A stretch of DNA of 64,000 bases from Gammaproteobacteria bacterium (GTDB lineage Bacteria > Pseudomonadota > Gammaproteobacteria > Xanthomonadales > SZUA-36). A model generated the notes under the pieces. It had not been told where the DNA came from. It was given only the letters and a program-made list of their open reading frames with translations, and ran no database searches. Both the position numbers and the translations under genes were made by a program. Position 1 is the stretch's first letter; each line of letters opens with the position of its first letter. Positions 1 to 8,074 of the stretch are shown piece after piece. The DNA lies in the NCBI GenBank assembly GCA_030426265.1, contig JAUHYP010000006.1, positions 62,001 to 126,000 on the forward strand, in the 5' to 3' direction.

Positions 1-6
1 CCTGGT

Positions 7-561
7 TCAGCCCCCTTCCAGGGCGAGTGATGCATCACGCTGCAGCCAGCCACCGCTGCCGTCGTTGATCAGCTCCGAAAGCTGGATCTCCGAATCGGCA
101 ATGCCGGTGACCTGGCCATGATTCTTGCCGAGGTAGTCCTCCATGGACACCCGGTGCACCACCCCGTCCGGGTCACGCACCAGCCCCCAGTACGAACCAT
201 CCTGGGCAAAGGTGCCCACCATGGTCAGCGTGTCAAGCTCGAAACGCTCCAGGTAGTCCTTCGTCCGGTCGAAATCCGGCCGGGGCCCTACCGAACCGGG
301 CGCACCGCTGGCGACCTGTTCACGATCACTGCCTTCGCTGGAAGAACTGCGGAAGGGGTCGCGACCGGCCAGGCCGTCGTAGCTGTAGGGTGAATAGGTC
401 TTCACCGGCGGAATGGGCTCGGGCTGGATGGGCTCGCGCGCCTTCACCTCGGCGATGTACTGCTGCAGGTCGCCGAGGTCGCCGGCGCAGGCCGACAGGC
501 CACAGACTGCCATCAGAGCGAGCATGCCGGGGCGGATGATTTGTGCCGTTTTCATGTTCAT
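7..561 (-). CDS. pilP: Type IV pilus assembly lipoprotein PilP
   Basis: 184 aa. The N-terminus carries a lipoprotein signal ending in a lipobox (LSAC, Cys about residue 25), followed by a Pro-rich linker (residues 45-60) with a GRDPF motif near residue 67, as in PilP. The C-terminal beta-rich part carries the GLVRDPDGVVHRV stretch typical of the PilP HR domain that docks on the PilQ secretin. Its ATG overlaps the pilO stop (ATGA), so it is translationally coupled. It is the last complete member of pilM-N-O-P; pilQ would be expected just beyond the left edge of the window. PilP is known to link the PilN/PilO inner-membrane complex to the outer-membrane secretin. Confidence 0.95.
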   Translation of the reverse strand: MNMKTAQIIRPGMLALMAVCGLSACAGDLGDLQQYIAEVKAREPIQPEPIPPVKTYSPYSYDGLAGRDPFRSSSSEGSDREQVASGAPGSVGPRPDFDRTKDYLERFELDTLTMVGTFAQDGSYWGLVRDPDGVVHRVSMEDYLGKNHGQVTGIADSEIQLSELINDGSGGWLQRDASLALEGG

Positions 562-1187
562 GGCGCTGCAGCCTCCCCTTCAGCCTGCTGGATCTCGGAC
601 CCTTCGAGATAGCGATAGGTCTTGACCTGCCCCTCGAGAATCAGGCGCCCTTCCGACGGGCCTTCGTTGGCGCGGCGCAGGGACACGTTGTGCATGGTCA
701 GGATCACCACCCGGGGCAGGGCGGCCACGGCGTCGACGAATTCGCCGAACTCGTGGTAATTGCCCAGCATGCGGATGGAGATCGGCCGTTCGGCGTAGAA
801 GTCCTGCTGCGTTTCGGCCAGCGGCTCGAACAGCTGAACATCGATGCCGGCGGCCAGGGCCGACTGGGAGACGTCCACCAGGAGCTTGTCCATTTCGGTC
901 TTGCTGGGCAGCTGGCGGAACATGGTCTCGAGCAGTTCCTGCATTTCCTCGAGCTGCCGCTCGTAGGCTTCCAGGCTCGCCGCCTTGCGCTGCTTCTCTT
1001 CGAAGTCGGCGCGCAGGGTGAGCTCCTGCTGTTCTTCACGCTCGAGCTGCTCGTACTTGTCCTTGATCATCAGGAAGTAGCCGGCGACCAGCAGGGCGAC
1101 CAGGAGCAGCCCCAGCAGGAAGGTCTTGACCGCCGACGTGGCATTGCCGAGATCGGAGAAGTCGGTATCGCGGAGATCGTTGAGCAT
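558..1187 (-). CDS. pilO: Type IV pilus inner-membrane protein PilO
   Basis: 209 aa. One N-terminal transmembrane helix (about residues 20-43), then a long Glu/Gln-rich coiled coil (about 45-95), then a ferredoxin-like periplasmic domain with the ISIRMLGNYHEFGEF segment characteristic of PilO. It heterodimerises with PilN and binds PilP, forming the alignment complex of the type IV pilus. The gene overlaps pilN by 1 nt and pilP by 4 nt, so the four genes form one tightly coupled minus-strand operon. Confidence 0.95.
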   Translation of the reverse strand: MLNDLRDTDFSDLGNATSAVKTFLLGLLLVALLVAGYFLMIKDKYEQLEREEQQELTLRADFEEKQRKAASLEAYERQLEEMQELLETMFRQLPSKTEMDKLLVDVSQSALAAGIDVQLFEPLAETQQDFYAERPISIRMLGNYHEFGEFVDAVAALPRVVILTMHNVSLRRANEGPSEGRLILEGQVKTYRYLEGSEIQQAEGEAAAP

Positions 1188-1789
1188 CAGTTGGACCCCC
1201 CTTCCTCGAACGACTCGAACCCGGCTTCTTCCTGCTCGGAGATCGGCGAACGCAGCCGCACCGCCAGGGAGAACTCGAACGGCTCCTGGGGGTTGGCCGG
1301 ATCCTGTGCGGACCGGACGAAGCTCAGGTCCGGGTCCACGAACAATTCGTTGTCATCCAGCGACTGCAGGTAGGCCGACACCCGGGCGTTCGACTGGCTG
1401 GTGCCGGAGAGGCGCAGGTTCATGCCCTGCTGGGCGATCGCATTCAGTGTCACGCCCATGGGAATGGTCTTGGCGAGCTGGTCGAGCATCTCCACCGTCA
1501 TCGAACGGCTGGCCTGCAGGCGCTCGATGATTTCCTTGCGCGACAGGAGGCGCGCCTTGGTCTCTTCGAGTTCCTCGATGCGCCGGATCTGGACCTGCAG
1601 GCGGCTGATTTCCGCCTGGATGGTCTGGTTGCGCGTGCGCTGCTGGTTGATGGCGCGGTCGAAGGCGAGACTCACCATGAACACGATGACGACGCCGACG
1701 ATGGCGGTCATGAGCGCGGACAGGGCGAACTTCCTCTGCCGCTCCTGGCGGAGTTCCTCGCGCCAGGGTAACAGGTTGATCTTTGCCAT
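1187..1789 (-). CDS. pilN: Type IV pilus assembly protein PilN
   Basis: 200 aa. It begins with the PilN signature INLLPWREE (residues 4-12), the cytoplasmic motif that inserts into the PilM cleft. A single transmembrane helix (about 22-44) and a coiled coil (about 50-95) follow, then a periplasmic ferredoxin-like domain. Length matches the family. Start and stop overlap the neighbouring pil genes by one base each, supporting coupled translation. Confidence 0.95.
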   Translation of the reverse strand: MAKINLLPWREELRQERQRKFALSALMTAIVGVVIVFMVSLAFDRAINQQRTRNQTIQAEISRLQVQIRRIEELEETKARLLSRKEIIERLQASRSMTVEMLDQLAKTIPMGVTLNAIAQQGMNLRLSGTSQSNARVSAYLQSLDDNELFVDPDLSFVRSAQDPANPQEPFEFSLAVRLRSPISEQEEAGFESFEEGGSN

Positions 1790-2847
1790 CAGTCGAATCC
1801 CCTCAATGCCAGGCCCATGGCGACCATCAGGTTGGGCGTGTTGCGCTTGAGCGCCGACACCGCCACGGACGGGGCGACGTCCATCCCCGAGATCGGGTCC
1901 GCCACGCGGGTGGTCAGGCCCAGCTCCTGCTGCACCATGGCGGCCAGCCCCTTGAGCGACGCGGTGCCGCCGGCCAGGTAGATGGTGCTGATGGGCGAGT
2001 AGTCGTTGCTGGAGGCGAAGAACTGCAGGGCGCGGCTGATCTGGTGGACGATGTTGAGCTGGAAGGGTTCGAGCACTTCGGCCTCGAAGTCTTCCGGACC
2101 ATCCTCCGCGCGTTCGAAAAAGCTCGCCTGCTCGGGCGTCATGTCATAACGCCGCATGGTCTCCTCGAGCAGCTGGTGGCCGCCGAAGGGATGCTCGCGG
2201 TTGTAGATGACGCGCCCGCCACGCAGCACCAGGAGGGTGGTGAGGTCGCGGCCGATGTCGAAGATGCCCACCGCCTCGTTCTTGCTGAGGTGGTCGCGCT
2301 GGCGGATGAGCTCGAAGGCGTTCGCGATGGCGAAGGCTTCGACGTCCACCACCCGCGCGGTCAGCCCGACGGCTTCCAGGGCGTCCTGCCGGCTCTCGAC
2401 GTTTTCGCTCTTGCTGGCGGCCAGCAGGATGTCGATGAGATCCGGGTTCCGGGCAGAGGGGCCGAGGATGTCGAAATCCAGGCTGACCTCGTCCAGGGGG
2501 TAGGGGACATATTGGTTGGCTTCGATCTGGACCTGGCTCTCCACGTCCGCCTCGGCGAGGTTGGACGGCAGGGCGATGGTCTTGGTGAAGACGGCAGGGC
2601 CGGATACGGCGATCGCGCAGGCTTTCGAACGGCTGCCCGAATTCTTGACCGCGCGATCGATGGCGTTTGAGATCGCCTCGATGTCCTGCACGGTCTTGTC
2701 GACCACCACACCCTCACGCAATGGTTCCATCGCGAAGTGTTCGATGCGGTAGCCGCCCCCGGATTCCGACAGTTGCAATGCCCTGACGTATGACGAACCG
2801 ATGTCGAGGCCAATGACTGGCGCTTTCTTATTCCCGAACAGTTTCAA
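1789..2847 (-). CDS. pilM: Type IV pilus assembly ATPase-like protein PilM
   Basis: 352 aa, actin/FtsA-like fold. The phosphate-1 loop is visible at the N-terminus (IGLDIGSSYVRALQL, residues 13-27) and a second phosphate loop around GIFDIGRDLTTLLVL (residue 195). A late AGGTASLKGL motif (about residue 292) is the adenosine-binding element. The start codon is TTG, chosen because the frame begins MKLFGNKKAPVIGLDIG as in the family and is preceded by an AAGGGAT ribosome-binding site 8 nt upstream. It is the first gene of pilMNOP and is divergent from the PBP1a gene, an arrangement conserved in many gammaproteobacteria. Confidence 0.95.
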   Translation of the reverse strand: MKLFGNKKAPVIGLDIGSSYVRALQLSESGGGYRIEHFAMEPLREGVVVDKTVQDIEAISNAIDRAVKNSGSRSKACAIAVSGPAVFTKTIALPSNLAEADVESQVQIEANQYVPYPLDEVSLDFDILGPSARNPDLIDILLAASKSENVESRQDALEAVGLTARVVDVEAFAIANAFELIRQRDHLSKNEAVGIFDIGRDLTTLLVLRGGRVIYNREHPFGGHQLLEETMRRYDMTPEQASFFERAEDGPEDFEAEVLEPFQLNIVHQISRALQFFASSNDYSPISTIYLAGGTASLKGLAAMVQQELGLTTRVADPISGMDVAPSVAVSALKRNTPNLMVAMGLALRGFD

Positions 2848-3180
2848 CGTCTTAATCCCTTAAATTATTGCCAATGGCTTTACTGCCAAAGGCTTATTGA
2901 AACTTTCTCCGGCTGGTTTTAACAGAAGTCCCGCCACTTCTCAATGGCGTCGCTTCGAAACCGGTGCCGGAAAAACCCCGTCCCCTCCAGTCCGCACCCG
3001 TCGATCCGTTCGTCTCGCCGCAGGAACTCTATGAGACGATCGGTGGTCACACGGGCTCGACCCGGCGAAGTCCTTCCTCTTTCGGACCAGCGTTTTATCC
3101 TTAAAAGGCAGCGTGCGACAAGGCACAATACCCTTGCTGACCGTTTGTTCGTAGCTTTTCTAGCATAGCAGGTTAACAGT
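2848..3180. promoter_or_regulatory. Divergent intergenic region between pilM and the PBP1a gene
   Basis: 333 nt without a convincing gene. It is noticeably richer in A/T than its surroundings at both ends (around 2850-2900 and 3110-3180), as expected for two outward-facing promoters. A weak TTGCTG (3134-3139) lies upstream of A/T-rich sequence before the TTG start at 3181, but no consensus -10 at good spacing is evident. Short open frames inside it have no recognisable content. Confidence 0.5.
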
Positions 3181-5670
3181 TTGAAGAAACTATTAAAATG
3201 GATTTTGCGCCTCGGCATCGTTTCCGTCCTTCTCGGGATCGGCGCCGTGACGGCCCTCTGGTTCCTCTACGGCAAGGACCTGCCCGACGTGGAAACGCTG
3301 CGCGACGTGCAGCTCCAGGTCCCGCTCCGGGTCTACACCCGTGACGGCAAACTCATCAGCGTGTTCGGTGAACAGCGCCGCATCCCGGTGGCGATCGAGG
3401 ACATGCCGCGGGACCTGGTCAACGCCTTCATCGCCGGCGAGGACGCGCGTTTCTACGCGCACCCCGGCGTGGACTACCAGGGCCTCACCCGGGCCGTGAT
3501 CACGCTGGCCACCACGGGTGAGAAGAGCGTGGGCGGGAGCACCATCACCCAGATGCTGGCGCGCAATTTCTTCCTGACCCTGGACAAGACCTACGAGCGC
3601 AAATCCAAGGAAATCTTCCTCGCCCTGCGCATCGAACGCGAGTTCACCAAGGACGAAATCCTCGAGCTCTTCCTCAACAAGATCCTGCTCGGCCACCGCG
3701 CCTACGGCGTGGGCGCCGCGGCGGACGTCTACTACGGCAAGTCGCTGGACCAGCTCACCCTGGCCCAGAGCGCGATGATCGCCGCCCTGCCCAAGGCGCC
3801 GTCGCGCATCAACCCCATCACCTCGCCGGAGCGCGCCCTGGAACGGCGCAACTACGTGCTCTCGCGGATGCTGGAACTGGGATACATCGACCGCGCCACG
3901 CACGACGCGGCGGTGGCGGAACCGGACCAGGCCTTCTACCACGGCGCGACCACCGAACTGAACGCGCCCTACCTGGCCGAGATGGTTCGCGCGGTGGCCG
4001 TGGAGCAGCTCGGCAGCGACGCCTACACCGGCGGCTACGTGGTTCACACCACCATCGATTCCCGCATGCAGGTCGCGGCCAACGAGGCGGTCAAGCACGG
4101 GCTGGAAGCCTACGACCGCCGTCACGGCTATCGCGGCCCCGAGGCCCGCGTCGACCTGGCGCTGGCCTCCGGCACGTCCGCCTGGGACGAGGCCCTGGCG
4201 CCGTACCGCGCTTTTGCCGGCCTGGTGCCCGGCCTGGTCACGGAAGTCGACCCGGAGCTGGCGCTGGTCTACCTCCAGGACGGGCGCACGGTGGCGCTCA
4301 CGCTGGAGGACCTGGCCTGGGCCAAGAAATTCATCAGCCGGGACCGCTGGGGCCACCCCCCGGAGACCGTGGACCAGGTGCTGAGCGCGGGCGACGTCAT
4401 CCGCGTTCGCCTGGGCGACGACGGCCGCTGGGCCCTGGGCCAGCTGCCCGACGCCGAGGCGGCGCTGGTGTCGATGGACCCGCACGACGGCGCCATCCGG
4501 GCCCTGGTGGGCGGCTACGACTTCAATCGCAGCAAGTTCAATCGCATCACGCAGAGCCGCCGGCAACCCGGCTCTTCCTTCAAGCCCTTCATCTACTCGG
4601 CGGCACTGGAGCGCGGTTTCACCACGGCGAGCATCATCAACGACGCGCCGATCGTGTTTCAGGACGACGAACTGGAGCGCACCTGGAAGCCGCAGAACTT
4701 CACCGAGAAGTTTTTCGGCCCCACGCGGCTGCGCGAGGCGATGGTGGAGTCACGCAACCTCGTGTCCATCCGCCTGCTGCGCGATGTCGGGATTCGCCCG
4801 GCCCGTGAGTACATCAGCCATTTCGGCTTCGCCGTGGAAGACCTGCCGCCCAACCTGACCATGGCGCTGGGCAGCGCCTCGCTGCCGCCGCTGGACATGG
4901 CCCGGGGATACGCCGTGTTCGCCAACGGCGGCTACCGGGTCGACCCCTGGTTCATCGACCGCATCGTCGATGGCGCCGGCCGCGCCGTGTACCGGGCATC
5001 ACCGGCCGTGGTCTGCGAAGCCGATTGCGAAACGCTCGCCGGCCCGGCGCCGGTCGAGGTTTCCACCGAGGAACCGGCCGTGCCGGTGGACGAGCCGGCC
5101 TACCGGCCCCTGACCCTGGATGACGGCGCGGAGGCCGGGCCGGAGGCGATGGACCTCGCCGAGCCACCCGCCACGCGTCCCGCGACGCGCGCGATCACCG
5201 AGCGCAACGCCTATCTCGTGCGTTCGATGATGATGGACGTGATCAAGCGCGGCACCGGCAAACAGGCCCTGTCCCTGGGCCGCGAGGACCTGGCGGGCAA
5301 GACCGGCACGACCAACGACCAGAGGGACGCCTGGTTCTCCGGCTACAGTTCGGAGCTGGTGACCACCGTGTGGGTGGGCTTCGACGACCACCAGACCCTG
5401 GGCCGGGCCGAGGTCGGCGGCAAGGCCGCGCTCCCCATCTGGATCGAGTACATGGGCGTGGCCCTGGAGGGTCTGCCGGACCAGGTGCCGGCCATGCCCA
5501 CGGGCGTGGTCCAGGCGCGTATCGACCCGGCGACGGGGCTGCTCGCGGCACTTGATACGCGGGGTGGAATCATGGAAGTATTCGAGGCAGGGCGTCTTCC
5601 AGAACTTCAATCCACTGAAGGAGTCGACCGGGATGCCACGACGGAAGAAGATCCGTACGACATCTACTGA
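3181..5670 (+). CDS. mrcA: Bifunctional penicillin-binding protein 1A
   Basis: 829 aa class A PBP that polymerises glycan strands and cross-links peptides in the periplasm. A cytoplasmic KKLLKW start and one transmembrane anchor (about 8-29) precede a GT51 transglycosylase domain with GEDARFYAHPG (about 89-99) and GGSTITQMLARN. The OB-like insert follows, then the transpeptidase with SSFK (catalytic Ser about 465), SRN and KTGT (about 707-710). Length fits PBP1A rather than 1B. The start is TTG, 10 nt after the CAGG ribosome-binding site; no ATG fits the anchor. The 3' end overlaps the next gene by 38 nt. A Pro/Glu-rich insertion (about residues 620-660) precedes the final transpeptidase motif and is probably a variable loop. 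Confidence 0.96.
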   Translation: MKKLLKWILRLGIVSVLLGIGAVTALWFLYGKDLPDVETLRDVQLQVPLRVYTRDGKLISVFGEQRRIPVAIEDMPRDLVNAFIAGEDARFYAHPGVDYQGLTRAVITLATTGEKSVGGSTITQMLARNFFLTLDKTYERKSKEIFLALRIEREFTKDEILELFLNKILLGHRAYGVGAAADVYYGKSLDQLTLAQSAMIAALPKAPSRINPITSPERALERRNYVLSRMLELGYIDRATHDAAVAEPDQAFYHGATTELNAPYLAEMVRAVAVEQLGSDAYTGGYVVHTTIDSRMQVAANEAVKHGLEAYDRRHGYRGPEARVDLALASGTSAWDEALAPYRAFAGLVPGLVTEVDPELALVYLQDGRTVALTLEDLAWAKKFISRDRWGHPPETVDQVLSAGDVIRVRLGDDGRWALGQLPDAEAALVSMDPHDGAIRALVGGYDFNRSKFNRITQSRRQPGSSFKPFIYSAALERGFTTASIINDAPIVFQDDELERTWKPQNFTEKFFGPTRLREAMVESRNLVSIRLLRDVGIRPAREYISHFGFAVEDLPPNLTMALGSASLPPLDMARGYAVFANGGYRVDPWFIDRIVDGAGRAVYRASPAVVCEADCETLAGPAPVEVSTEEPAVPVDEPAYRPLTLDDGAEAGPEAMDLAEPPATRPATRAITERNAYLVRSMMMDVIKRGTGKQALSLGREDLAGKTGTTNDQRDAWFSGYSSELVTTVWVGFDDHQTLGRAEVGGKAALPIWIEYMGVALEGLPDQVPAMPTGVVQARIDPATGLLAALDTRGGIMEVFEAGRLPELQSTEGVDRDATTEEDPYDIY

Positions 5671-6301
5671 ACGCCGCAGCAGCGGAGACTGGGACTCCCC
5701 CAGCGTTCGCAAACTCAACAACATCCGCAGGGACATCGCCGTCGAGGCCGCCCGCATCATGGCCACCGAGGGCCAGCGCAATTTCATGGCCGCCAAGCGC
5801 AAGGCCGCCGACCGCGTCGGCGCCAGCACCCGGCTCGCCCTGCCCTCGAACCGTGAAGTGGAGGAGGCCCTCAGGGCCTACCAGGGTTTCTACGGAGGTG
5901 ACCGCCACGCCGAGCACCTGATGCTGTTGCGCGAGGTCGCCATCGAGGTCATGCGGGGCCTCGACGATTTCCGGCCACGGCTGGTCGGACCCGTGCTCGA
6001 CGGCACGGCGGACAGCCACTCCCGCGTTTCGCTCCACCTGTTCAACGACCCGCCCGAAGCCGTGCTCTTCCACCTGGAGGAACGCGGCATCGATTACCGC
6101 CAGGAACAACGGCGCATCCGCTGGCACGACGGCAACCACCGGGACATCCAGCTGTTGGTGACGGAGGTGCAGGGCGTGTCGGTGGAACTGGCGCTGTTCT
6201 CGGACCTGGACCTGCGCCAGGCGCCGCCCAGCCCCGTGGACGGCAGGCCGCAGCGACGTGCGCCGCTGCCGGAAGTGGAGATACTGCTCGCGGCCGCCTG
6301 A
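5633..6301 (+). CDS. Uncharacterised protein with a nucleotidyltransferase-like region
   Basis: 222 aa starting at the ATG at 5633 (MPRRKKIR), inside the 3' end of the PBP1a gene. The first 45 residues are basic and Arg/Lys-rich. Then comes an Ala-rich helical part, then GPVLDGTADSHSRVSLHLF (about residues 124-142). That segment resembles in spacing the nucleotidyltransferase core (G[GS]..x..G-T-A-x-x-S-D-h-D-h), but the catalytic Asp pair is replaced by Arg/Ser, so activity is doubtful. No signal peptide or transmembrane segment. Overlap with the upstream gene implies co-transcription with PBP1a. An alternative start at 5552 would add 27 residues of poor quality. Function unknown. Confidence 0.7.
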   Translation: MPRRKKIRTTSTERRSSGDWDSPSVRKLNNIRRDIAVEAARIMATEGQRNFMAAKRKAADRVGASTRLALPSNREVEEALRAYQGFYGGDRHAEHLMLLREVAIEVMRGLDDFRPRLVGPVLDGTADSHSRVSLHLFNDPPEAVLFHLEERGIDYRQEQRRIRWHDGNHRDIQLLVTEVQGVSVELALFSDLDLRQAPPSPVDGRPQRRAPLPEVEILLAAA

Positions 6302-6312
6302 GCGGCGGCCGC
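6290..6312. terminator. Perfect inverted repeat between two convergent genes
   Basis: A 9-bp GC-only stem (6290-6298 with 6304-6312) and a 5-nt loop that contains the stop codon of the upstream plus-strand gene. It sits 14 nt before the end of the citrate synthase gene on the other strand. There is no T-tract, so it may be a bidirectional stabilising hairpin rather than a classical terminator. Confidence 0.5.
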
Positions 6313-6326
6313 GGAAGATTCGGGCT

Positions 6327-7622
6327 TCAGTCGCGCTCGCCGATGTCCACGTAGTCCCGCTCGCTGGGACCGATGTACACCTGGCGGGGACGGCCGATGG
6401 GCGTGGGGTTGTTGCAGTGCTCGAGCCAGTGGCTCACCCAGCCCACGGTGCGGGCGATGGCGAACATCACCGTGAACATGCTCGTCGGGATGCCCAGCGC
6501 CCGGTAGATGATGCCCGAGTAGAAGTCCACGTTCGGGTAGAGCTTCTTCGACACGAAGTAGTCGTCCTCGAGGGCGATCTTCTCCAGTTCCAGCGCCAGG
6601 TCCATCAGCGGGTCCTTGCGGCCGAGTTCGGCGAGCACGTCGTGCGCGGCCTGGCGGATGATCGTGGCGCGCGGGTCGAAGTTCTTGTAGACGCGGTGGC
6701 CGAAGCCCATCAGGCGGAAGGGATCGTTGCGGTCCTTGGCCTTGTCGATGTACTTGCCCACATTGGAGACGTCGCCGATCTGCTCGAGCATGGTCAGCAC
6801 GGCCTCGTTGGCGCCACCGTGCGCCGGTCCCCACAACGCCGAAATGCCCGCGGCCACGGAGGCATAGGGGTTGGCGCCGGTGGAGCCCACCAGCCGGACG
6901 GTGGACGTGCTGGCGTTCTGTTCGTGGTCCGCGTGCAGGATGAACAGCAGGTCGAAGGCGCGGGCCGCGACCGGGCTCACACGGTAGTCCTCGGCCGGCA
7001 CGCTGAACATCATGTCCAGGAAGCGCTCGGTGTAGCCCAGGCTGTTGCGCGGGTAGGCCGTCGGCCAGCCCATGTGGTGGCGGTAGCAGGCCGCGGCGAT
7101 GGTCGGCATCTTGGCGATCATGCGCTTGGCCGCGAGCATGCGCTGTTCCGGATCCCGCATGTCCAGGCGGTCGTGATAGAAGGCCGCCAGGGAGCCCACC
7201 ACGCCCGACATCATGGCCATCGGGTGCGCGTCGTAGTGGAAGCCGCTCATGAAGGTGTTCAGCTTCTCGTGCACCATCGTGTGGTAGGTGATGTCGTGCC
7301 GGAAGTCCTCGTACTCGTCCGCCGACGGCAGTTCACCATTCAGCAGCAGGTAAGCGACTTCCAGGAAGGTGCTTTTCTCGGCCAGCTGCTCGATGGGATA
7401 ACCGCGGTAACGCAGGATGCCCTCGACGCCGTCGATGAAGGTGATGGCGCTGCTGCAACTCGCCGTGGCGGTGTAGCCCGGGTCGTATGTGAAGTAACCC
7501 AGCTCCTTGGGGAGGGCCTTGATGCTGAGTGTCGGTTCGCCCTCGGTGCCGCGCACCACGGGCAGTTCCAGCGTCTTGCCACTGGCGGGATCGGTGAGGG
7601 TCACGGTCTGGTCGGACACCAC
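6327..7622 (-). CDS. gltA: Citrate synthase (type II)
   Basis: 431 aa. Condenses acetyl-CoA and oxaloacetate, first step of the TCA cycle. Family motifs are present in order: [14 protein letters not shown] (about 232-245), [11 protein letters not shown] with a catalytic His (about 268), and [15 protein letters not shown] with His and Arg ligands (about 309). The length and N-terminal beta-rich extension match the hexameric, NADH-sensitive type of Gram-negative bacteria. Two consecutive GTG codons can start it (7622 or 7619). The AGGAG ribosome-binding site is better spaced for the second. It is transcribed alone, after the rpmE2 terminator. Confidence 0.97.
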   Translation of the reverse strand: MVSDQTVTLTDPASGKTLELPVVRGTEGEPTLSIKALPKELGYFTYDPGYTATASCSSAITFIDGVEGILRYRGYPIEQLAEKSTFLEVAYLLLNGELPSADEYEDFRHDITYHTMVHEKLNTFMSGFHYDAHPMAMMSGVVGSLAAFYHDRLDMRDPEQRMLAAKRMIAKMPTIAAACYRHHMGWPTAYPRNSLGYTERFLDMMFSVPAEDYRVSPVAARAFDLLFILHADHEQNASTSTVRLVGSTGANPYASVAAGISALWGPAHGGANEAVLTMLEQIGDVSNVGKYIDKAKDRNDPFRLMGFGHRVYKNFDPRATIIRQAAHDVLAELGRKDPLMDLALELEKIALEDDYFVSKKLYPNVDFYSGIIYRALGIPTSMFTVMFAIARTVGWVSHWLEHCNNPTPIGRPRQVYIGPSERDYVDIGERD

Positions 7623-7690
7623 GGTCTCCTGGAAACGGTTGGACTCAGTTCACAACACGGTCCGGGAACGGACCGAGCCATCTCGAAATG

Positions 7691-7726
7691 AAAAAGCCCG
7701 GCGAGTCGGAAACTGCCGGGCTTTTT
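7691..7726 (-). terminator. Rho-independent terminator of rpmE2
   Basis: Twelve-base perfect inverted repeat (7691-7702 with 7715-7726) with a 12-nt loop. On the minus strand it reads as a GCCCGGC/GCCGGGC stem ending in TTTTT. It lies just after the rpmE2 stop and before gltA, so it isolates the ribosomal gene from gltA. It is the only textbook intrinsic terminator I see in the window. Confidence 0.9.
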
Positions 7727-7740
7727 GAATGCCGCGCAAA

Positions 7741-7983
7741 TTACTTCTGGTAACGGCGCTTGAACCGGTCCACGCGGCCACCGGAGTCGAGCACCTTGTG
7801 CTTGCCGGTGTAGAACGGGTGGGACGCGCTGGAAATTTCGATCTTGATGAGCGGGTATTCCTCGCCGTCTTCCCACTTGATCGTTTCCTTGCTGTCCATC
7901 GTAGAGCGGGTCAGGAACGAAAAGTCTGCCGAGACGTCCTGGAAAACCACCTTACGATACTCAGGGTGTATGCCAGATTTCAT
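7741..7983 (-). CDS. rpmE2: 50S ribosomal protein L31 type B
   Basis: 80 aa beginning [16 protein letters not shown], typical of L31 type B. The family core [12 protein letters not shown] is at about 52-63 and the basic tail is RFKRRYQK. The CxxC zinc pairs of L31 type A are absent, so this is the zinc-free form. The ATG at 7983 is chosen because upstream codons encode nothing L31-like and a strong promoter lies 42-71 nt upstream. It has its own promoter and terminator and is therefore a monocistronic unit. Confidence 0.96.
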   Translation of the reverse strand: MKSGIHPEYRKVVFQDVSADFSFLTRSTMDSKETIKWEDGEEYPLIKIEISSASHPFYTGKHKVLDSGGRVDRFKRRYQK

Positions 7984-8025
7984 GACGGTTTTCCTGTGAT
8001 CGGGGCTACAAAAAAAGAGCCGCGC

Positions 8026-8054
8026 ATTGTAATCCCGGGAACGCCGCAATGCAA
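8026..8054 (-). promoter_or_regulatory. Sigma-70 promoter of rpmE2
   Basis: Minus strand TTGCAT (8054-8049), 17-nt spacer, TACAAT (8031-8026), then a GC-rich discriminator (GCGCGGC). Nearly identical to the rpsU promoter at 40062-40091. Predicted transcript start about 8018-8020, giving a leader of about 35 nt. Confidence 0.8.
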
Positions 8055-8074
8055 GAACCCGAAGCCTCCGGAAT

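Noticed and set aside
3193-4566. Long open frame on the minus strand opposite the PBP1a gene (457 codons)
   Set aside because: It is a mirror frame created by the high GC of mrcA, is Val/Gly/Arg-rich without domains, and lies antisense to a complete, well-conserved gene.
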